NCBI RefSeq assembly: GCF_023702675.1
Contig: NZ_CP098478.1
Span: forward strand, 1,798,001-1,862,000
Reading direction: 5' to 3'
Source of the DNA: Acinetobacter sp. C26M
Lineage (GTDB): Bacteria; Pseudomonadota; Gammaproteobacteria; Pseudomonadales; Moraxellaceae
Length of the DNA stretch: 64,000 nucleotides
Shown one piece after another: positions 1-8,412 of this stretch (positions within the stretch are counted from its first letter, which is position 1; the number at the start of each line of letters is the position of its first letter). A program made the translations under genes and the position numbers. The notes beneath the pieces are model-generated. The model saw only the letters and a program-made list of their open reading frames with translations, was not told where the DNA came from and did not search any database.

Positions 1-1
1 T

Positions 2-1018
2 CGTAAAGGCTCAATGTATATTGTTAAACCAAAAATGCATGGTCCAGAAGAAGTTGCGTTTGCAGTTGAATTATTTGAGCGTGCTGAACAAGCTATTGGC
101 TTACCAGCAAAATCACTCAAAATTGGTATTATGGATGAAGAACGTCGTACCTCTGTAAACTTGAAAAACTGTATTGCTGCTGCGAAAGACCGCACTATCT
201 TTATTAACACAGGTTTTATGGACCGTACCGGTGACGAAATCCATACATCTATGGAAGCTGCGCCAGTTGTTCGTAAAGAAGCCGTTAAAACCCAAAAATG
301 GATTGCTGCTTACGAAAACCGTAACGTTGCAATTGGTTTAGCATGTGGTTTACAAGGTAAAGCGCAAATTGGTAAAGGTATGTGGCCAAAGCCAGATAGC
401 ATGAAAGATATGTTGGCGACTAAGACAGCTCATCCAAATGCAGGTGCAACTTGTGCATGGGTTCCATCTCCAACAGGTGCGGTGCTTCATGCTTTGCACT
501 ACCATCAAATCAACGTAAAAGCACGTCAAGATGTATTGGCTGCTGAAGATATGTTGACTTTAGATGACTTGTTAACGCCGCCATTCGCACCAGAAACAAA
601 CTGGACTGCGGAAGAACTAAACAACGAACTTGAAAATAACTGTCAAGGTATCTTGGGTTATGTGGTTCGTTGGGTAGACTTGGGTGTTGGTTGTTCTAAA
701 GTGCCAGACATTAACAACGTTGGCTTAATGGAAGATCGTGCAACTTTACGTATCTCTTCTCAACACGTTGCAAACTGGTTACGTCACGGTATCGTTACAC
801 GTGCGCAAGTTGAAGAAGTACTTAAACGTATGGCTGTGATTGTTGATCAGCAAAATGCCAATGATCCATTGTATACACCAATGGCACCAAACTTTGATGG
901 TATTGCATTCCAAGCCGCTTCTGACTTGATCTTCAAGGGTGCAGAGCAGCCATCAGGTTATACAGAGCCATTGTTACATGCTGCACGTTTAAAGTTAAAA
1001 GGTTATACAGGTGATTAA
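2..1018 (+). CDS. glcB: malate synthase G, C-terminal part (5' end outside window)
   Basis: Condenses glyoxylate with acetyl-CoA to malate in the glyoxylate bypass; cytoplasmic. The reading frame is open from the window edge and begins in the [15 protein letters not shown] block typical of the TIM-barrel domain, so roughly the N-terminal half (about 385 residues of a usual ~720) is missing. The stretch [12 protein letters not shown] lies about 94 residues from the C-terminus; its Asp corresponds to the catalytic base (Asp631 in E. coli GlcB, from memory). The ATG at 14 is internal, not a start. A strong terminator follows directly, so this is the end of its transcript. Confidence 0.95.
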   Translation, partial: RKGSMYIVKPKMHGPEEVAFAVELFERAEQAIGLPAKSLKIGIMDEERRTSVNLKNCIAAAKDRTIFINTGFMDRTGDEIHTSMEAAPVVRKEAVKTQKWIAAYENRNVAIGLACGLQGKAQIGKGMWPKPDSMKDMLATKTAHPNAGATCAWVPSPTGAVLHALHYHQINVKARQDVLAAEDMLTLDDLLTPPFAPETNWTAEELNNELENNCQGILGYVVRWVDLGVGCSKVPDINNVGLMEDRATLRISSQHVANWLRHGIVTRAQVEEVLKRMAVIVDQQNANDPLYTPMAPNFDGIAFQAASDLIFKGAEQPSGYTEPLLHAARLKLKGYTGD

Positions 1019-1033
1019 TATCATCTAGAAAAC

Positions 1034-1059
1034 AAAAAGCCTCTTCGGAGGCTTTTTTT
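1034..1059 (+). terminator. intrinsic terminator after glcB
   Basis: Ten-base stem AAAAAGCCTC / GAGGCTTTTT with a TTCG tetraloop and a T run. It lies 16 bases after the glcB stop. Confidence 0.93.
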
Positions 1060-1138
1060 GTGGGAGTTATATTAAGCAGACATCTATTATTTTCATCATC
1101 ATCTAAAACAGGATAAAACATTATCCTGATGAAATTTT

Positions 1139-1147
1139 TGCTATAAT
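1139..1147 (+). promoter_or_regulatory. extended -10 promoter element for the 2OG oxygenase gene
   Basis: TGCTATAAT is a consensus -10 hexamer (1142-1147) with the extended TG. It sits about 35 bases before the ATG at 1182. No good -35 is visible at the usual spacing, which is common for extended -10 promoters. Confidence 0.5.
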
Positions 1148-1181
1148 TCTCGTAGTTTGAATATTTAGACGAATCATAACG

Positions 1182-1802
1182 ATGTCACAAATTTTAAAAT
1201 TAGATGCTTTAAAACAAGCGCAAGTTTCGACTTCGCCATATCCTTATTTTGTTGTGGAAAATTCGATTATTGATAGTGAAGTGAAAGCTGTTATTCAGGA
1301 TTTCCCTAAGATTGAACAGGGTGGTAGCTATAACATTGAAGATGTTGAAATTAAGCCTAATTTTGATCGCTTTCTAAAATCATTAGATACTAAAGAGTTT
1401 CGCCAAATCCTCACAGAAAAATTTGATGTAGATGTGATGGAACATCCGATGATGATCACTTTACGTGGTTATTCACGTCAAAAAGATGGTCGTATTCATT
1501 CAGACTCGAAAACCAAATTGCTGACAATTCTGATCTATTTAAACGAATCATGGGATGCGCCTACAGGGCGTTTACGTATCCTAAATGATGAAAAGAATAT
1601 GGATGACTACGTTGAAGAGATCAATGCAGGTCCAGGTACTTTGATTGCATTTAAAGTGACTGATAATGGTTGGCATGGCTATGTTCCTTATGAAGGGCAG
1701 CGCCAGTCGATTCAAATTAACTTCTTGACCAGTGATAAAGCCAATGCTAAGCACCGTTTTATCCACGGCCTAAGTGCAAAAATGAAAAAAATATTTGGCT
1801 AA
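1182..1802 (+). CDS. 2OG-Fe(II) oxygenase family protein
   Basis: 206 residues with the double-stranded beta-helix fold signature of Fe(II)/2-oxoglutarate dioxygenases. The iron ligands are visible as HSD (His106, Asp108) and His165 (NGWHGY), followed by Arg174, which would bind the 2-oxoglutarate carboxylate. Proteins of this kind hydroxylate amino-acid side chains or small molecules; the substrate cannot be told from sequence. No signal peptide, so cytoplasmic. Monocistronic: an extended -10 promoter lies upstream and a terminator downstream. The Shine-Dalgarno sequence before the ATG is weak. Confidence 0.8.
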   Translation: MSQILKLDALKQAQVSTSPYPYFVVENSIIDSEVKAVIQDFPKIEQGGSYNIEDVEIKPNFDRFLKSLDTKEFRQILTEKFDVDVMEHPMMITLRGYSRQKDGRIHSDSKTKLLTILIYLNESWDAPTGRLRILNDEKNMDDYVEEINAGPGTLIAFKVTDNGWHGYVPYEGQRQSIQINFLTSDKANAKHRFIHGLSAKMKKIFG

Positions 1803-1815
1803 TTTTTGTGAAATA

Positions 1816-1844
1816 AAAAAGGAGGGCTGAGACCTCCTTTTTTT
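1816..1844 (+). terminator. intrinsic terminator
   Basis: AAAAAGGAGG / CCTCCTTTTT stem around a 7-base loop (1826-1832) with a T run, 14 bases after the oxygenase stop. Confidence 0.9.
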
Positions 1845-1878
1845 AACTTTATTGTTATGGGTAAATACTGAATGAACT

Positions 1879-2547
1879 ATGTGTGCTAACTATAAACCAT
1901 TAACTTTCGAGCAAGCTAAGCAACTTGAGTTACCTTTGATTCCTTTTGGATATGTGGAGGAGGTTTATCCAAGCTACACAACACCTTTGTTATTTAAATC
2001 GGAGCAGGGGCTGGAGTGGAGGGAGGTGTTGTTTGGTTTGGTACCAAAATGGTCGGAAGATACCAATATTTCCAAGCATACTTACAATGCACGGCATGAA
2101 ACCATTTTTCAGAAACCTAGTTTCTTGGAGGCAGCTTCAAAGTGCAAATTTGGTGTCATTCCCGTTTCTGAGTTTTATGAAAGCAAATATATTGATAATA
2201 AGCCACAACGTTGGGGTGTCCGCCGTAAAGATGGGCAAGCATTTTACATTGCTGCCTTATATGAGATCCGAAAGTTGAATGAGCAGATCATTCGTTCAGC
2301 AAGCATGCTCACGATGGATGCGATAGACCATCCGATGATGAGAGACTTCCACGAACCAGGTGATGTGAAGCGTTCAGTAGTCGTCATTCCTCATGAACGT
2401 CTAGATGAATGGCTAAGCTTAAAACAACCCCATCAACTTTATGAATTTATGAAAGGTTTCCCTGTAGAAGAGTTTGAATGTTCACATGTCCCCAAAGCCA
2501 AGATTGAAAAAGTGACACCGCAACTGAATATGTTTGATCGAGCTTAA
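1879..2547 (+). CDS. SRAP-domain protein (YedK/HMCES family, abasic-site shield)
   Basis: 222 residues. The chain begins Met-Cys, leaving Cys2 as N-terminal nucleophile after Met removal, as needed for the thiazolidine crosslink to abasic sites in single-stranded DNA. Family landmarks are present: Asn70 in NARHET, EFYE (Glu98/Glu101), and a His pair region HPMMRDFHEP (151-160) followed by the VVVIP strand. Known family members protect abasic sites during replication; this role is inferred from the family. The start is fixed by Cys2 although the ribosome site is weak. Flanked by terminators, so a single-gene unit. Confidence 0.88.
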   Translation: MCANYKPLTFEQAKQLELPLIPFGYVEEVYPSYTTPLLFKSEQGLEWREVLFGLVPKWSEDTNISKHTYNARHETIFQKPSFLEAASKCKFGVIPVSEFYESKYIDNKPQRWGVRRKDGQAFYIAALYEIRKLNEQIIRSASMLTMDAIDHPMMRDFHEPGDVKRSVVVIPHERLDEWLSLKQPHQLYEFMKGFPVEEFECSHVPKAKIEKVTPQLNMFDRA

Positions 2548-2566
2548 TCTTTGATTTGATAAGATT

Positions 2567-2597
2567 AAAAAAGGCTTCCTATTGGAAGCCTTTTTTA
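2567..2597. terminator. bidirectional terminator between SRAP and MarR genes
   Basis: AAAAAAGGCTTCC / GGAAGCCTTTTTT with a 4-base loop. The A run and T run let it serve both convergent genes. Confidence 0.9.
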
Positions 2598-2606
2598 ATT
2601 AGTTGC

Positions 2607-3071
2607 TTAGCGTGCAAGATTTTTAAACATATGGCGTAAAATTTCCATTGTTTTTTCAATTTGCAGTGGTGTTAAGCCATCAAAAGATTGTTCTAAAATA
2701 ACAGAGGTTAGGTCATTGATTTTAATAATCATTTCTTTACCTTTTTCGGTTAGGTAGACGCGAGTGATACGACCATCTTCTTTACAAGAATAGGTATCGA
2801 TATAGCCTTCATCTTTTAGGCGATAAACAATCTTGGTTGTGGTCGACATTTTGGAAATGACCATGTCTGAGAGTTCAGACACACTTGCATGAGGTTTGAC
2901 GTGCAATGCAATTAAAATGCGGCGGCGAGAATTGTCTAAACCATATTTTTTGAGCACGTTATCAATATTTTGAACGTATTGAGCATTTACTTGAGAAATC
3001 CAGTAAAAAGGGAAGTCTTCCAGGTTAAATGAATCGGCTGTAGGTAAAAAACGCGCATATTTTTTTGGCAT
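2607..3071 (-). CDS. MarR-family transcriptional regulator
   Basis: 154 residues with a winged helix-turn-helix: recognition region SVSELSDMVISKMSTTTKIVYRL (about 64-86) and wing EDGRITRVYLTEKG. The target and ligand cannot be told from sequence. Start taken at the ATG (3071), which has AGGA eight bases upstream, rather than the GTG immediately before it. An imperfect palindrome lies just upstream and suggests autoregulation. The gene upstream is far away (over 700 bases), so there is no obvious divergent partner. Confidence 0.85.
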   Translation of the reverse strand: MPKKYARFLPTADSFNLEDFPFYWISQVNAQYVQNIDNVLKKYGLDNSRRRILIALHVKPHASVSELSDMVISKMSTTTKIVYRLKDEGYIDTYSCKEDGRITRVYLTEKGKEMIIKINDLTSVILEQSFDGLTPLQIEKTMEILRHMFKNLAR

Positions 3072-3097
3072 CACTTATTTCCTATACTTGCACAAGA

Positions 3098-3114
3098 AAC
3101 TACGCCTAGTAGTT
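3098..3114. promoter_or_regulatory. possible MarR operator
   Basis: Inverted repeat AACTAC-N5-GTAGTT located 27-43 bases upstream of the MarR start codon, the usual place for an autoregulatory site. Based only on position and symmetry. Confidence 0.35.
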
Positions 3115-3704
3115 CCTAGATTCCATGAAATGTCTATAATTTGCCTGTTAAAAAAATCCATTTCCTGATTTTTTTAGCATTCCATTTTTTAACAAATCTG
3201 TCCAAAGATAACGATGAAATTATCTTTATTCTGAGTGAATAAGTCATCATAAAATTCACATAAATCAGCTATTAATGATGTACTATCCAGTCGTCTTTCC
3301 CTCAAAGTTGTCCTACAGCCTTGCATTGCTGCTTATTTGTAGAATAATCGTATTGTAGAAAAAAAATACGATTTTTGACGTGACATTTTTATAATATTTT
3401 CTGTCTAAAATGTCATAAATATACGAAATCAATATATTTATAAAATAAATAACGCTTAAAAAATAGCTAATACAAATATTTGTATTGATCAACTGGTTAA
3501 AATATAGCACATAAAAATTTTTAAAAAAGTTGAATAAATACATTCTTTGTCACATTTTTCCGATGAAATTTTAAAAATGACAGGTTAAAACCAAAGCAGA
3601 GTAAGCTAATTTGAATAAATAACTGTGAATTACAGATTGATAGAATAAATATCAGAGAAAACAAGAAGCTAAATATCTACAAAGATTGGTTTTTGGTATC
3701 GATA
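3115..3704. other. AT-rich intergenic stretch, no gene seen
   Basis: About 590 bases of very AT-rich DNA between the MarR gene and the terminator of the next minus-strand gene. A 76-codon frame on the minus strand (3313-3543) is made of Phe, Tyr, Asn and Ile codons from A/T runs, has no ribosome site and resembles nothing known to me. No tRNA or clear RNA gene seen. Confidence 0.6.
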
Positions 3705-3747
3705 CTAAAAAAGACGCATCTAAACAGGATTACAGGTTTAGATGCGT
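3705..3747 (-). terminator. intrinsic terminator of the alpha/beta hydrolase gene
   Basis: Perfect 12-base arms ACGCATCTAAAC (3714-3725) and GTTTAGATGCGT (3736-3747) around a 10-base loop. Read on the minus strand the hairpin is followed by TCTTTTTTAG, 40 bases after the stop codon. Confidence 0.85.
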
Positions 3748-3786
3748 AAAGTGCAAAGCTTGAAACTAGAAAAGTGATCACTTGAT

Positions 3787-4644
3787 TTAAATGCGGAGTT
3801 CATTTTCCATGAGAGGCCATAGCTTTTGATGTGATTTTTTAAACATCAACATATGGCCAATTTGCTTATAGCCGTGCTGTTGTGGATTCAACTCGATCAA
3901 CTTAGTTTTGGCATTCGGGTAGAGGCGTAATAGGTCTTTAACATTCGCCTGTGTCGCGATTTCATCATCGCTTGCCCAAAAAGAAGTGATTGGGCATTGG
4001 ATTTCTTGGTGGTAGTCTTCAAAAATGGTTTTACCAATTGCATTCATGACATAGCCTGGCTTACTACAAAATTCAGCCCATTGTTTTGCAACATTTTTAG
4101 GTAGGTTTTCACCCATGCCAATGAATTGAGTTGCACCATAACCTTTAATAAGGCTTGAAACAGGGAAGATAACATTAAACATCAAAGGTGCAAGAATTTT
4201 AGTTTTTCCTTTCAATCCTTTAACATGACCTGTTGAGCCAGCGATCGCCAATACCTTAGCAACTTTATTATAGTTAGAGGTAATACCGAGTAACTGTCCA
4301 CCTGCGCTATGCCCAACAATAATCACTTTTTCAGCTTGGGTTCGATCTAATAAACTCTCGATTGCAGCAGGAATATCATAAATTCCCCAGTCATTTATAC
4401 TGGCTGTAGAGTCTTTAAGTGCACCATGTAAAGATTCACCGATACCTCTGAAATCAAAACTTAAAACACTATAACCTTGCTGGTTCAGCCATTCTGCGAA
4501 AGCATGATAGAAATTTTTGGTAATGCCTGTTGCTGGACAAATCAGCACAGGATACGGCTTACTGTTATCTGTTGCTGGATAAAATTGAGCAGCAAGTCGA
4601 TAACCATCTTTACAATTTATCCAAAAAGATTCAAAGCTATTCAT
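3787..4644 (-). CDS. alpha/beta hydrolase
   Basis: 285 residues of serine hydrolase fold. Nucleophile elbow GHSAGG with Ser113, acid in ASDDE (Asp226 or Asp227), His264 in IGHMLMF. FDFRGIGES (63-71) is the strand 4 turn of the fold. Possible esterase, lipase or thioesterase; substrate unknown. No signal peptide. Transcribed alone on the minus strand with its own terminator. Confidence 0.85.
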   Translation of the reverse strand: MNSFESFWINCKDGYRLAAQFYPATDNSKPYPVLICPATGITKNFYHAFAEWLNQQGYSVLSFDFRGIGESLHGALKDSTASINDWGIYDIPAAIESLLDRTQAEKVIIVGHSAGGQLLGITSNYNKVAKVLAIAGSTGHVKGLKGKTKILAPLMFNVIFPVSSLIKGYGATQFIGMGENLPKNVAKQWAEFCSKPGYVMNAIGKTIFEDYHQEIQCPITSFWASDDEIATQANVKDLLRLYPNAKTKLIELNPQQHGYKQIGHMLMFKKSHQKLWPLMENELRI

Positions 4645-4778
4645 TTAAAAGACACTCGTATAAATCCATAGTTCTACTTTACACAAGTTCCAAAAAGAAA
4701 CTCGTTTAAAAAATGACTTAAAAGTCAAATTTTATGTAATATACGCACACAAAAGGAATTTTTAATTTCGGGGATTGT

Positions 4779-5234
4779 ATGTTTGTTTTAAATGCTGCAA
4801 CACAGCTTGCTATTGTATTTAGTGGGATTTTTCTCTGGGTGGGAATGTTAACAGGGGTTTGGAAATATTATCAGATTAGACAATCGGAGCTTGCCAGAGC
4901 GCATTATTATGTTGATATTGCACATCGAAGTAGTTTGCTTTACGCGGCTGCAAGTTTAATTCTAGCCGCATTAAGTTTGTTTACGGTTTTATCAGATGCA
5001 TGGGTATTATTCTGTGTAGTGGCAAATCTGTTCTTTTTTGCAATGTCGATTTTAATTTACATACTGCACGGTCTATTAAAAGACACCACCAATCAATTTA
5101 AACAACCGCATCAAGTGGGTAGGTGGACATTGCCGGCTTGGTGTATGACGCTCATGATGTTGAGTCTAATTATTGTTGAGTTAGGCGCTACTAGTATCTT
5201 GGTGCTTGGAACAATTGCAAAGTTTTTAAATTAA
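4779..5234 (+). CDS. hypothetical four-helix membrane protein
   Basis: 151 residues with four hydrophobic segments at about 7-27, 50-72, 75-97 and 117-148. Between the first and second lies a charged loop (KYYQIRQSELARAHYYVD). Likely inner membrane. I do not recognise a named family. Purine-rich GGGGATT precedes the ATG. It converges with the next small membrane protein gene and shares a hairpin with it. Confidence 0.65.
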   Translation: MFVLNAATQLAIVFSGIFLWVGMLTGVWKYYQIRQSELARAHYYVDIAHRSSLLYAAASLILAALSLFTVLSDAWVLFCVVANLFFFAMSILIYILHGLLKDTTNQFKQPHQVGRWTLPAWCMTLMMLSLIIVELGATSILVLGTIAKFLN

Positions 5235-5263
5235 AAAAATGGATGATTACTCATCCATTTTTC
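5235..5263. terminator. bidirectional terminator
   Basis: AAAAATGGATGA / TCATCCATTTTT with a 4-base loop. One arm includes the stop codon of the minus-strand gene, so the two convergent genes are packed tightly. Confidence 0.8.
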
Positions 5264-5507
5264 CTAAATTATTTTTTTGGCGTACTGCACTTAACTGTCG
5301 AAACTTTCGATCGACCAGTGCCCACGTACAAAAGGCCAATGATACAACTAGTGCATATGCAAAATATTCGGGTTTTAAGTTACCTTTAATTGTGCCTTGA
5401 AATAACAACGTAACCATTAAGGCTAGTGTTGTGATTGCATATACGATTGAATCATTGGTCTTCAGAGCGTTAATGAAGACTTGCTTGTTGAAATGTATTG
5501 ATAACAT
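5247..5507 (-). CDS. hypothetical two-helix membrane protein
   Basis: 86 residues starting MLSIHFNKQ, with two hydrophobic segments at about 20-38 and 50-66 and a charged C-terminus. The ATG at 5507 is chosen because AGGAGGG stands 7 bases before it; the upstream ATG at 5513 touches the same ribosome site and could not be used well. No family recognised. Confidence 0.55.
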   Translation of the reverse strand: MLSIHFNKQVFINALKTNDSIVYAITTLALMVTLLFQGTIKGNLKPEYFAYALVVSLAFCTWALVDRKFRQLSAVRQKNNLGKMDE

Positions 5508-5651
5508 CTCCATCCCTCCTTGTGGTGACGACAAAACCATGTGTTTTTGTCTGAATTGTTTCTTAAGTTGTACTGCTATTTTCTGAGCATTTCAATAGGG
5601 ATTGGGACTATTTTGAAAATAAATTTTTGAATGTATTGATTTATATAACTT

Positions 5652-5846
5652 TTGAGTATTTTTTATATTGATTTATACTATTTTTTAGTTAAATATTGGT
5701 CGTTATTTTTACATTTTGAAAAACTTGGAATTTATCCATTGTACGAAAATATTGGTTTTAAGCGAATAGCAGATAAACTTGTATGCATTAAGGATATTAA
5801 TCAAGCCTACAAAGGAATAGAAAGATTTGCCGTAAACAAAAAATGA
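5652..5846 (+). pseudogene. possible gene remnant
   Basis: A 64-codon frame opening only with TTG, without a ribosome site. The first third is A/T-run low complexity; the rest (LGIYPLYENIGFKRIADKLVCIKDINQAYKGIERF region) reads like real protein, with a tail reminiscent of a domain end (LYENIGF resembles acetyltransferase ends). No intact start or full domain, so at most a leftover 3' fragment. The parent family is not certain. Confidence 0.25.
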
Positions 5847-5921
5847 ACGTTGGATAAAAGAACATTTTTTGTATAGCTAAAATCATGTTTGGGTAAAACA
5901 TCATTTTAACGACAAATCATT

Positions 5922-7223
5922 TTAATTCTTAGATGCTGTTACGCGATCAATCACAATTGCAAAAACAAGAACGATGAGCGATGGAAGTAGCCATGCAAGA
6001 TTTTGTTCGTTTAAAGGCAAATGTTGGATGAATGTTGGTAATTGCTGAGTAAATCCAGCTGCTTTAATCGCTTCAATAATGCCGAAAAGAAATGCAACAG
6101 CAGTGACAGAGCCAACCACGATAGAAGGATTGTTCCAACGCTTCCAGAAAAAGCTGAGCATAATCACAACAATTGCGGGTGGGTAAATTGCACTGAGTAC
6201 AGGAACGGATACCGCAATTAACTTGGTTAAACCTAAATTGGAGATCAGTAACGAAAAGCCAGTTAGGATAAAAACAAGCAACTTATAAGACAGGCCTGTC
6301 AATTCGGTAAAATATTCAGCACATGCGCAGGTCAAGCCAATTGCAGTTACCATACATGCGAGGAAAATCAAGATCGTTAAGAAATAAGATCCGTAATCAC
6401 CAAATGCGTGTTGTACATATGCATGCAGAATGATTGCACCATTGGCTGCATTAGGCGCAACTTCATGGCTACCTAAGCCAAGTTTAAACAAGCTGATATA
6501 CACAAGCGTCAGTCCAACACCTGCAATCAAACTTGCGATAATGGCATATTTGGTAATTAATTTAGCATCAGTCACACCACGTGATTGAATCGCTTGAATA
6601 ATTACGATACCAAATACCAGTGCACCTAAGGTATCCATGGTCAAATAACCGCTTACAAAGCCTTCAGAAACTGGACTAGCGATATAGTTATTGACAGGAG
6701 CTGAGATGAGACCCGTTGGAATAGCAAATGCCGCGATACCTAAGATTGCCAAGGCAATAATTTTTAAAGGTGCAAGTACATGACCAACAGTATCGAGTAG
6801 TTTGTTTGGATACAATGAAACTGCAGTCACAAAAGCAAAATAAACAACACTATAGATGAACAGACTGCTGCCAGATGTACCAAAATAGGGTGCAAAACCA
6901 ATTTCATAAGAAACAGTTGCGGTACGTGGCGTTGCAAATAGTGGACCTACAGATAAATAGCAGACAATCGTTAACAACAGGCTAAAGAAGCGTCCGAGTG
7001 GGGAACTGATGATTTCGATTGAGCCTTTCATGCGAGATAGGGCCATAATCGTAATGACAGGCAAACCAACTGCGGTAATTAAGAAACCGAAAGCGGCAAG
7101 CCAAACATGTTCACCAGCCTGCTGAGCAACGATTGGAGGAAAGATAATATTGCCTGCGCCAATAAATAACGCGAAGGTCATAAAACCTAAAGCAATGATA
7201 TCTCCTGTACGAAGTTGATTCAT
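5922..7223 (-). CDS. brnQ: branched-chain amino acid transport carrier BrnQ
   Basis: 433 residues, about 12 membrane helices, the standard size of the LIVCS family of Na+- or H+-coupled Leu/Ile/Val importers. The N-terminal block DIIALGFMTFALFIGAGNIIFPP and SVGPLFATPRTATVSYE are diagnostic. Inner membrane. The start is supported by family alignment, but the bases before the ATG are CCTCCCTC, the opposite of a Shine-Dalgarno sequence. The gene stands alone. Confidence 0.93.
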   Translation of the reverse strand: MNQLRTGDIIALGFMTFALFIGAGNIIFPPIVAQQAGEHVWLAAFGFLITAVGLPVITIMALSRMKGSIEIISSPLGRFFSLLLTIVCYLSVGPLFATPRTATVSYEIGFAPYFGTSGSSLFIYSVVYFAFVTAVSLYPNKLLDTVGHVLAPLKIIALAILGIAAFAIPTGLISAPVNNYIASPVSEGFVSGYLTMDTLGALVFGIVIIQAIQSRGVTDAKLITKYAIIASLIAGVGLTLVYISLFKLGLGSHEVAPNAANGAIILHAYVQHAFGDYGSYFLTILIFLACMVTAIGLTCACAEYFTELTGLSYKLLVFILTGFSLLISNLGLTKLIAVSVPVLSAIYPPAIVVIMLSFFWKRWNNPSIVVGSVTAVAFLFGIIEAIKAAGFTQQLPTFIQHLPLNEQNLAWLLPSLIVLVFAIVIDRVTASKN

Positions 7224-7579
7224 AAAGAGGGAGGTATAAAATAAAAGTGCGAATTTTAGAACAAAAATGCGTTCTTTTGAAACTAATTTATGTGAAATTT
7301 GGTTGATTTTTGACTAAAAAGAAACGATGAAAATCATATAATTAGTAATGGTAAAGCTAATACTTTGAAAAGGTTTCTAAAAGTCGAAAAATAGAAGTTA
7401 TTATGTTTTTTTTCTATGATGCTGATCGAAATTAAATGTAAAATAAAAACCGTCATTTAGTCTTAAAATGATTGAAGATTTGCATGCTAAAGCGTACAAA
7501 TATTGAAATACTTTGTGCAGTCCCAATATTTTTTTTCTGCATGTGATTTTAATCTGATTGATGAATAAGGAAATCTCGA
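7224..7579. other. divergent promoter region between brnQ and map
   Basis: 356 AT-rich bases separating two divergent genes; it must hold both promoters. Small symmetric element GAACAAAAATGCGTTC at 7259-7274. No ORF or RNA gene seen. Confidence 0.5.
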
Positions 7580-8374
7580 ATGAGAGCTTCTACTGTGACC
7601 ATTAAGACTGAACAAGATCTGGAGAAATTACGTATCTCTGGTCGTTTAGCGGCACAAGTGTTAGAAATGATCGGGCCTTATATCAAGCCTGGCATTTCAA
7701 CTGAATATTTAGATGATATCTGCAATGATTATATTGTGAATACCTTGCAGGTGATCCCAGCCAACGTAGGCTATCACGGTTTTACCAAGACGACCTGTAT
7801 CTCTGTTAATGAAGAGGTTTGTCACGCCATACCTTCTGCGAAAAAGATTTTGCAAGAGGGGGATATTTTAAATATCGATGTTGCTGTGATTAAAGATGGC
7901 TATTTTGGTGATACCAGTCGTATGTACTTTGTTGGTGAGCCAAGCCCCGAAGCGAAGAAATTGGTTGAAACCACTTATGAAGCGATGTTAGCGGGTATTC
8001 ATACAGTGAAACCTGGGGCGACTTTAGGTGATATTGGCTATGCCATTCAATCAGTTGCACATCGTGAAGGTTATAGCATTGTGCGTGAATATTGTGGGCA
8101 TGGTATTGGTCGTATTTACCATGAACAGCCAAATATCCTGCACTATGGTCAAAAAGGTCAGGGTATGGTCTTAAAAAAAGGTATGGTCTTTACCATTGAA
8201 CCGATGGTTAATGCTGGGAAAAGACATGTAAGAGAGCTGAATGATGGCTGGACTGTAATAACTCAAGACAAGTCATTGTCTGCGCAATGGGAACATATGG
8301 TTGCTGTAACAGATGATGGTTTTGAATTGTTAACGCCATGGCCAAATGGGACAGGGCATTATCCTACTGTTTAA
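7580..8374 (+). CDS. map: methionine aminopeptidase, type I
   Basis: 264 residues. Removes the initiator Met from nascent proteins. All five dinuclear-metal ligands are visible: Asp100 (NIDVAV), Asp111 (GDTSRM), His174 (GHGIG), Glu207 (TIEPM) and Glu238 (WEHM), each shifted by three from the E. coli enzyme. Also His82. Purine-rich TAAGGAA before the ATG. It is not beside rpsB as the housekeeping copy often is, so this could be a second Map; only the rest of the genome could say. Confidence 0.95.
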   Translation: MRASTVTIKTEQDLEKLRISGRLAAQVLEMIGPYIKPGISTEYLDDICNDYIVNTLQVIPANVGYHGFTKTTCISVNEEVCHAIPSAKKILQEGDILNIDVAVIKDGYFGDTSRMYFVGEPSPEAKKLVETTYEAMLAGIHTVKPGATLGDIGYAIQSVAHREGYSIVREYCGHGIGRIYHEQPNILHYGQKGQGMVLKKGMVFTIEPMVNAGKRHVRELNDGWTVITQDKSLSAQWEHMVAVTDDGFELLTPWPNGTGHYPTV

Positions 8375-8381
8375 GGTATTT

Positions 8382-8412
8382 AAAAAAGCGCGATTTTAAT
8401 CGCGCTTTTTTT
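8382..8412. terminator. bidirectional terminator between map and the LysR gene
   Basis: AAAAAAGCGCGATT / AATCGCGCTTTTTTTT, near-perfect symmetry. The right arm runs into the last codons of the convergent LysR gene. Confidence 0.92.

Noticed and set aside
3313..3543. 76-codon minus-strand frame
   Set aside because: Low-complexity Phe/Tyr/Ile/Asn content from A/T runs, no ribosome site and no recognisable family.
3115..3704. tRNA or small RNA gene in the long gap
   Set aside because: No cloverleaf or promoter-terminator pair on the same strand could be made out by eye.
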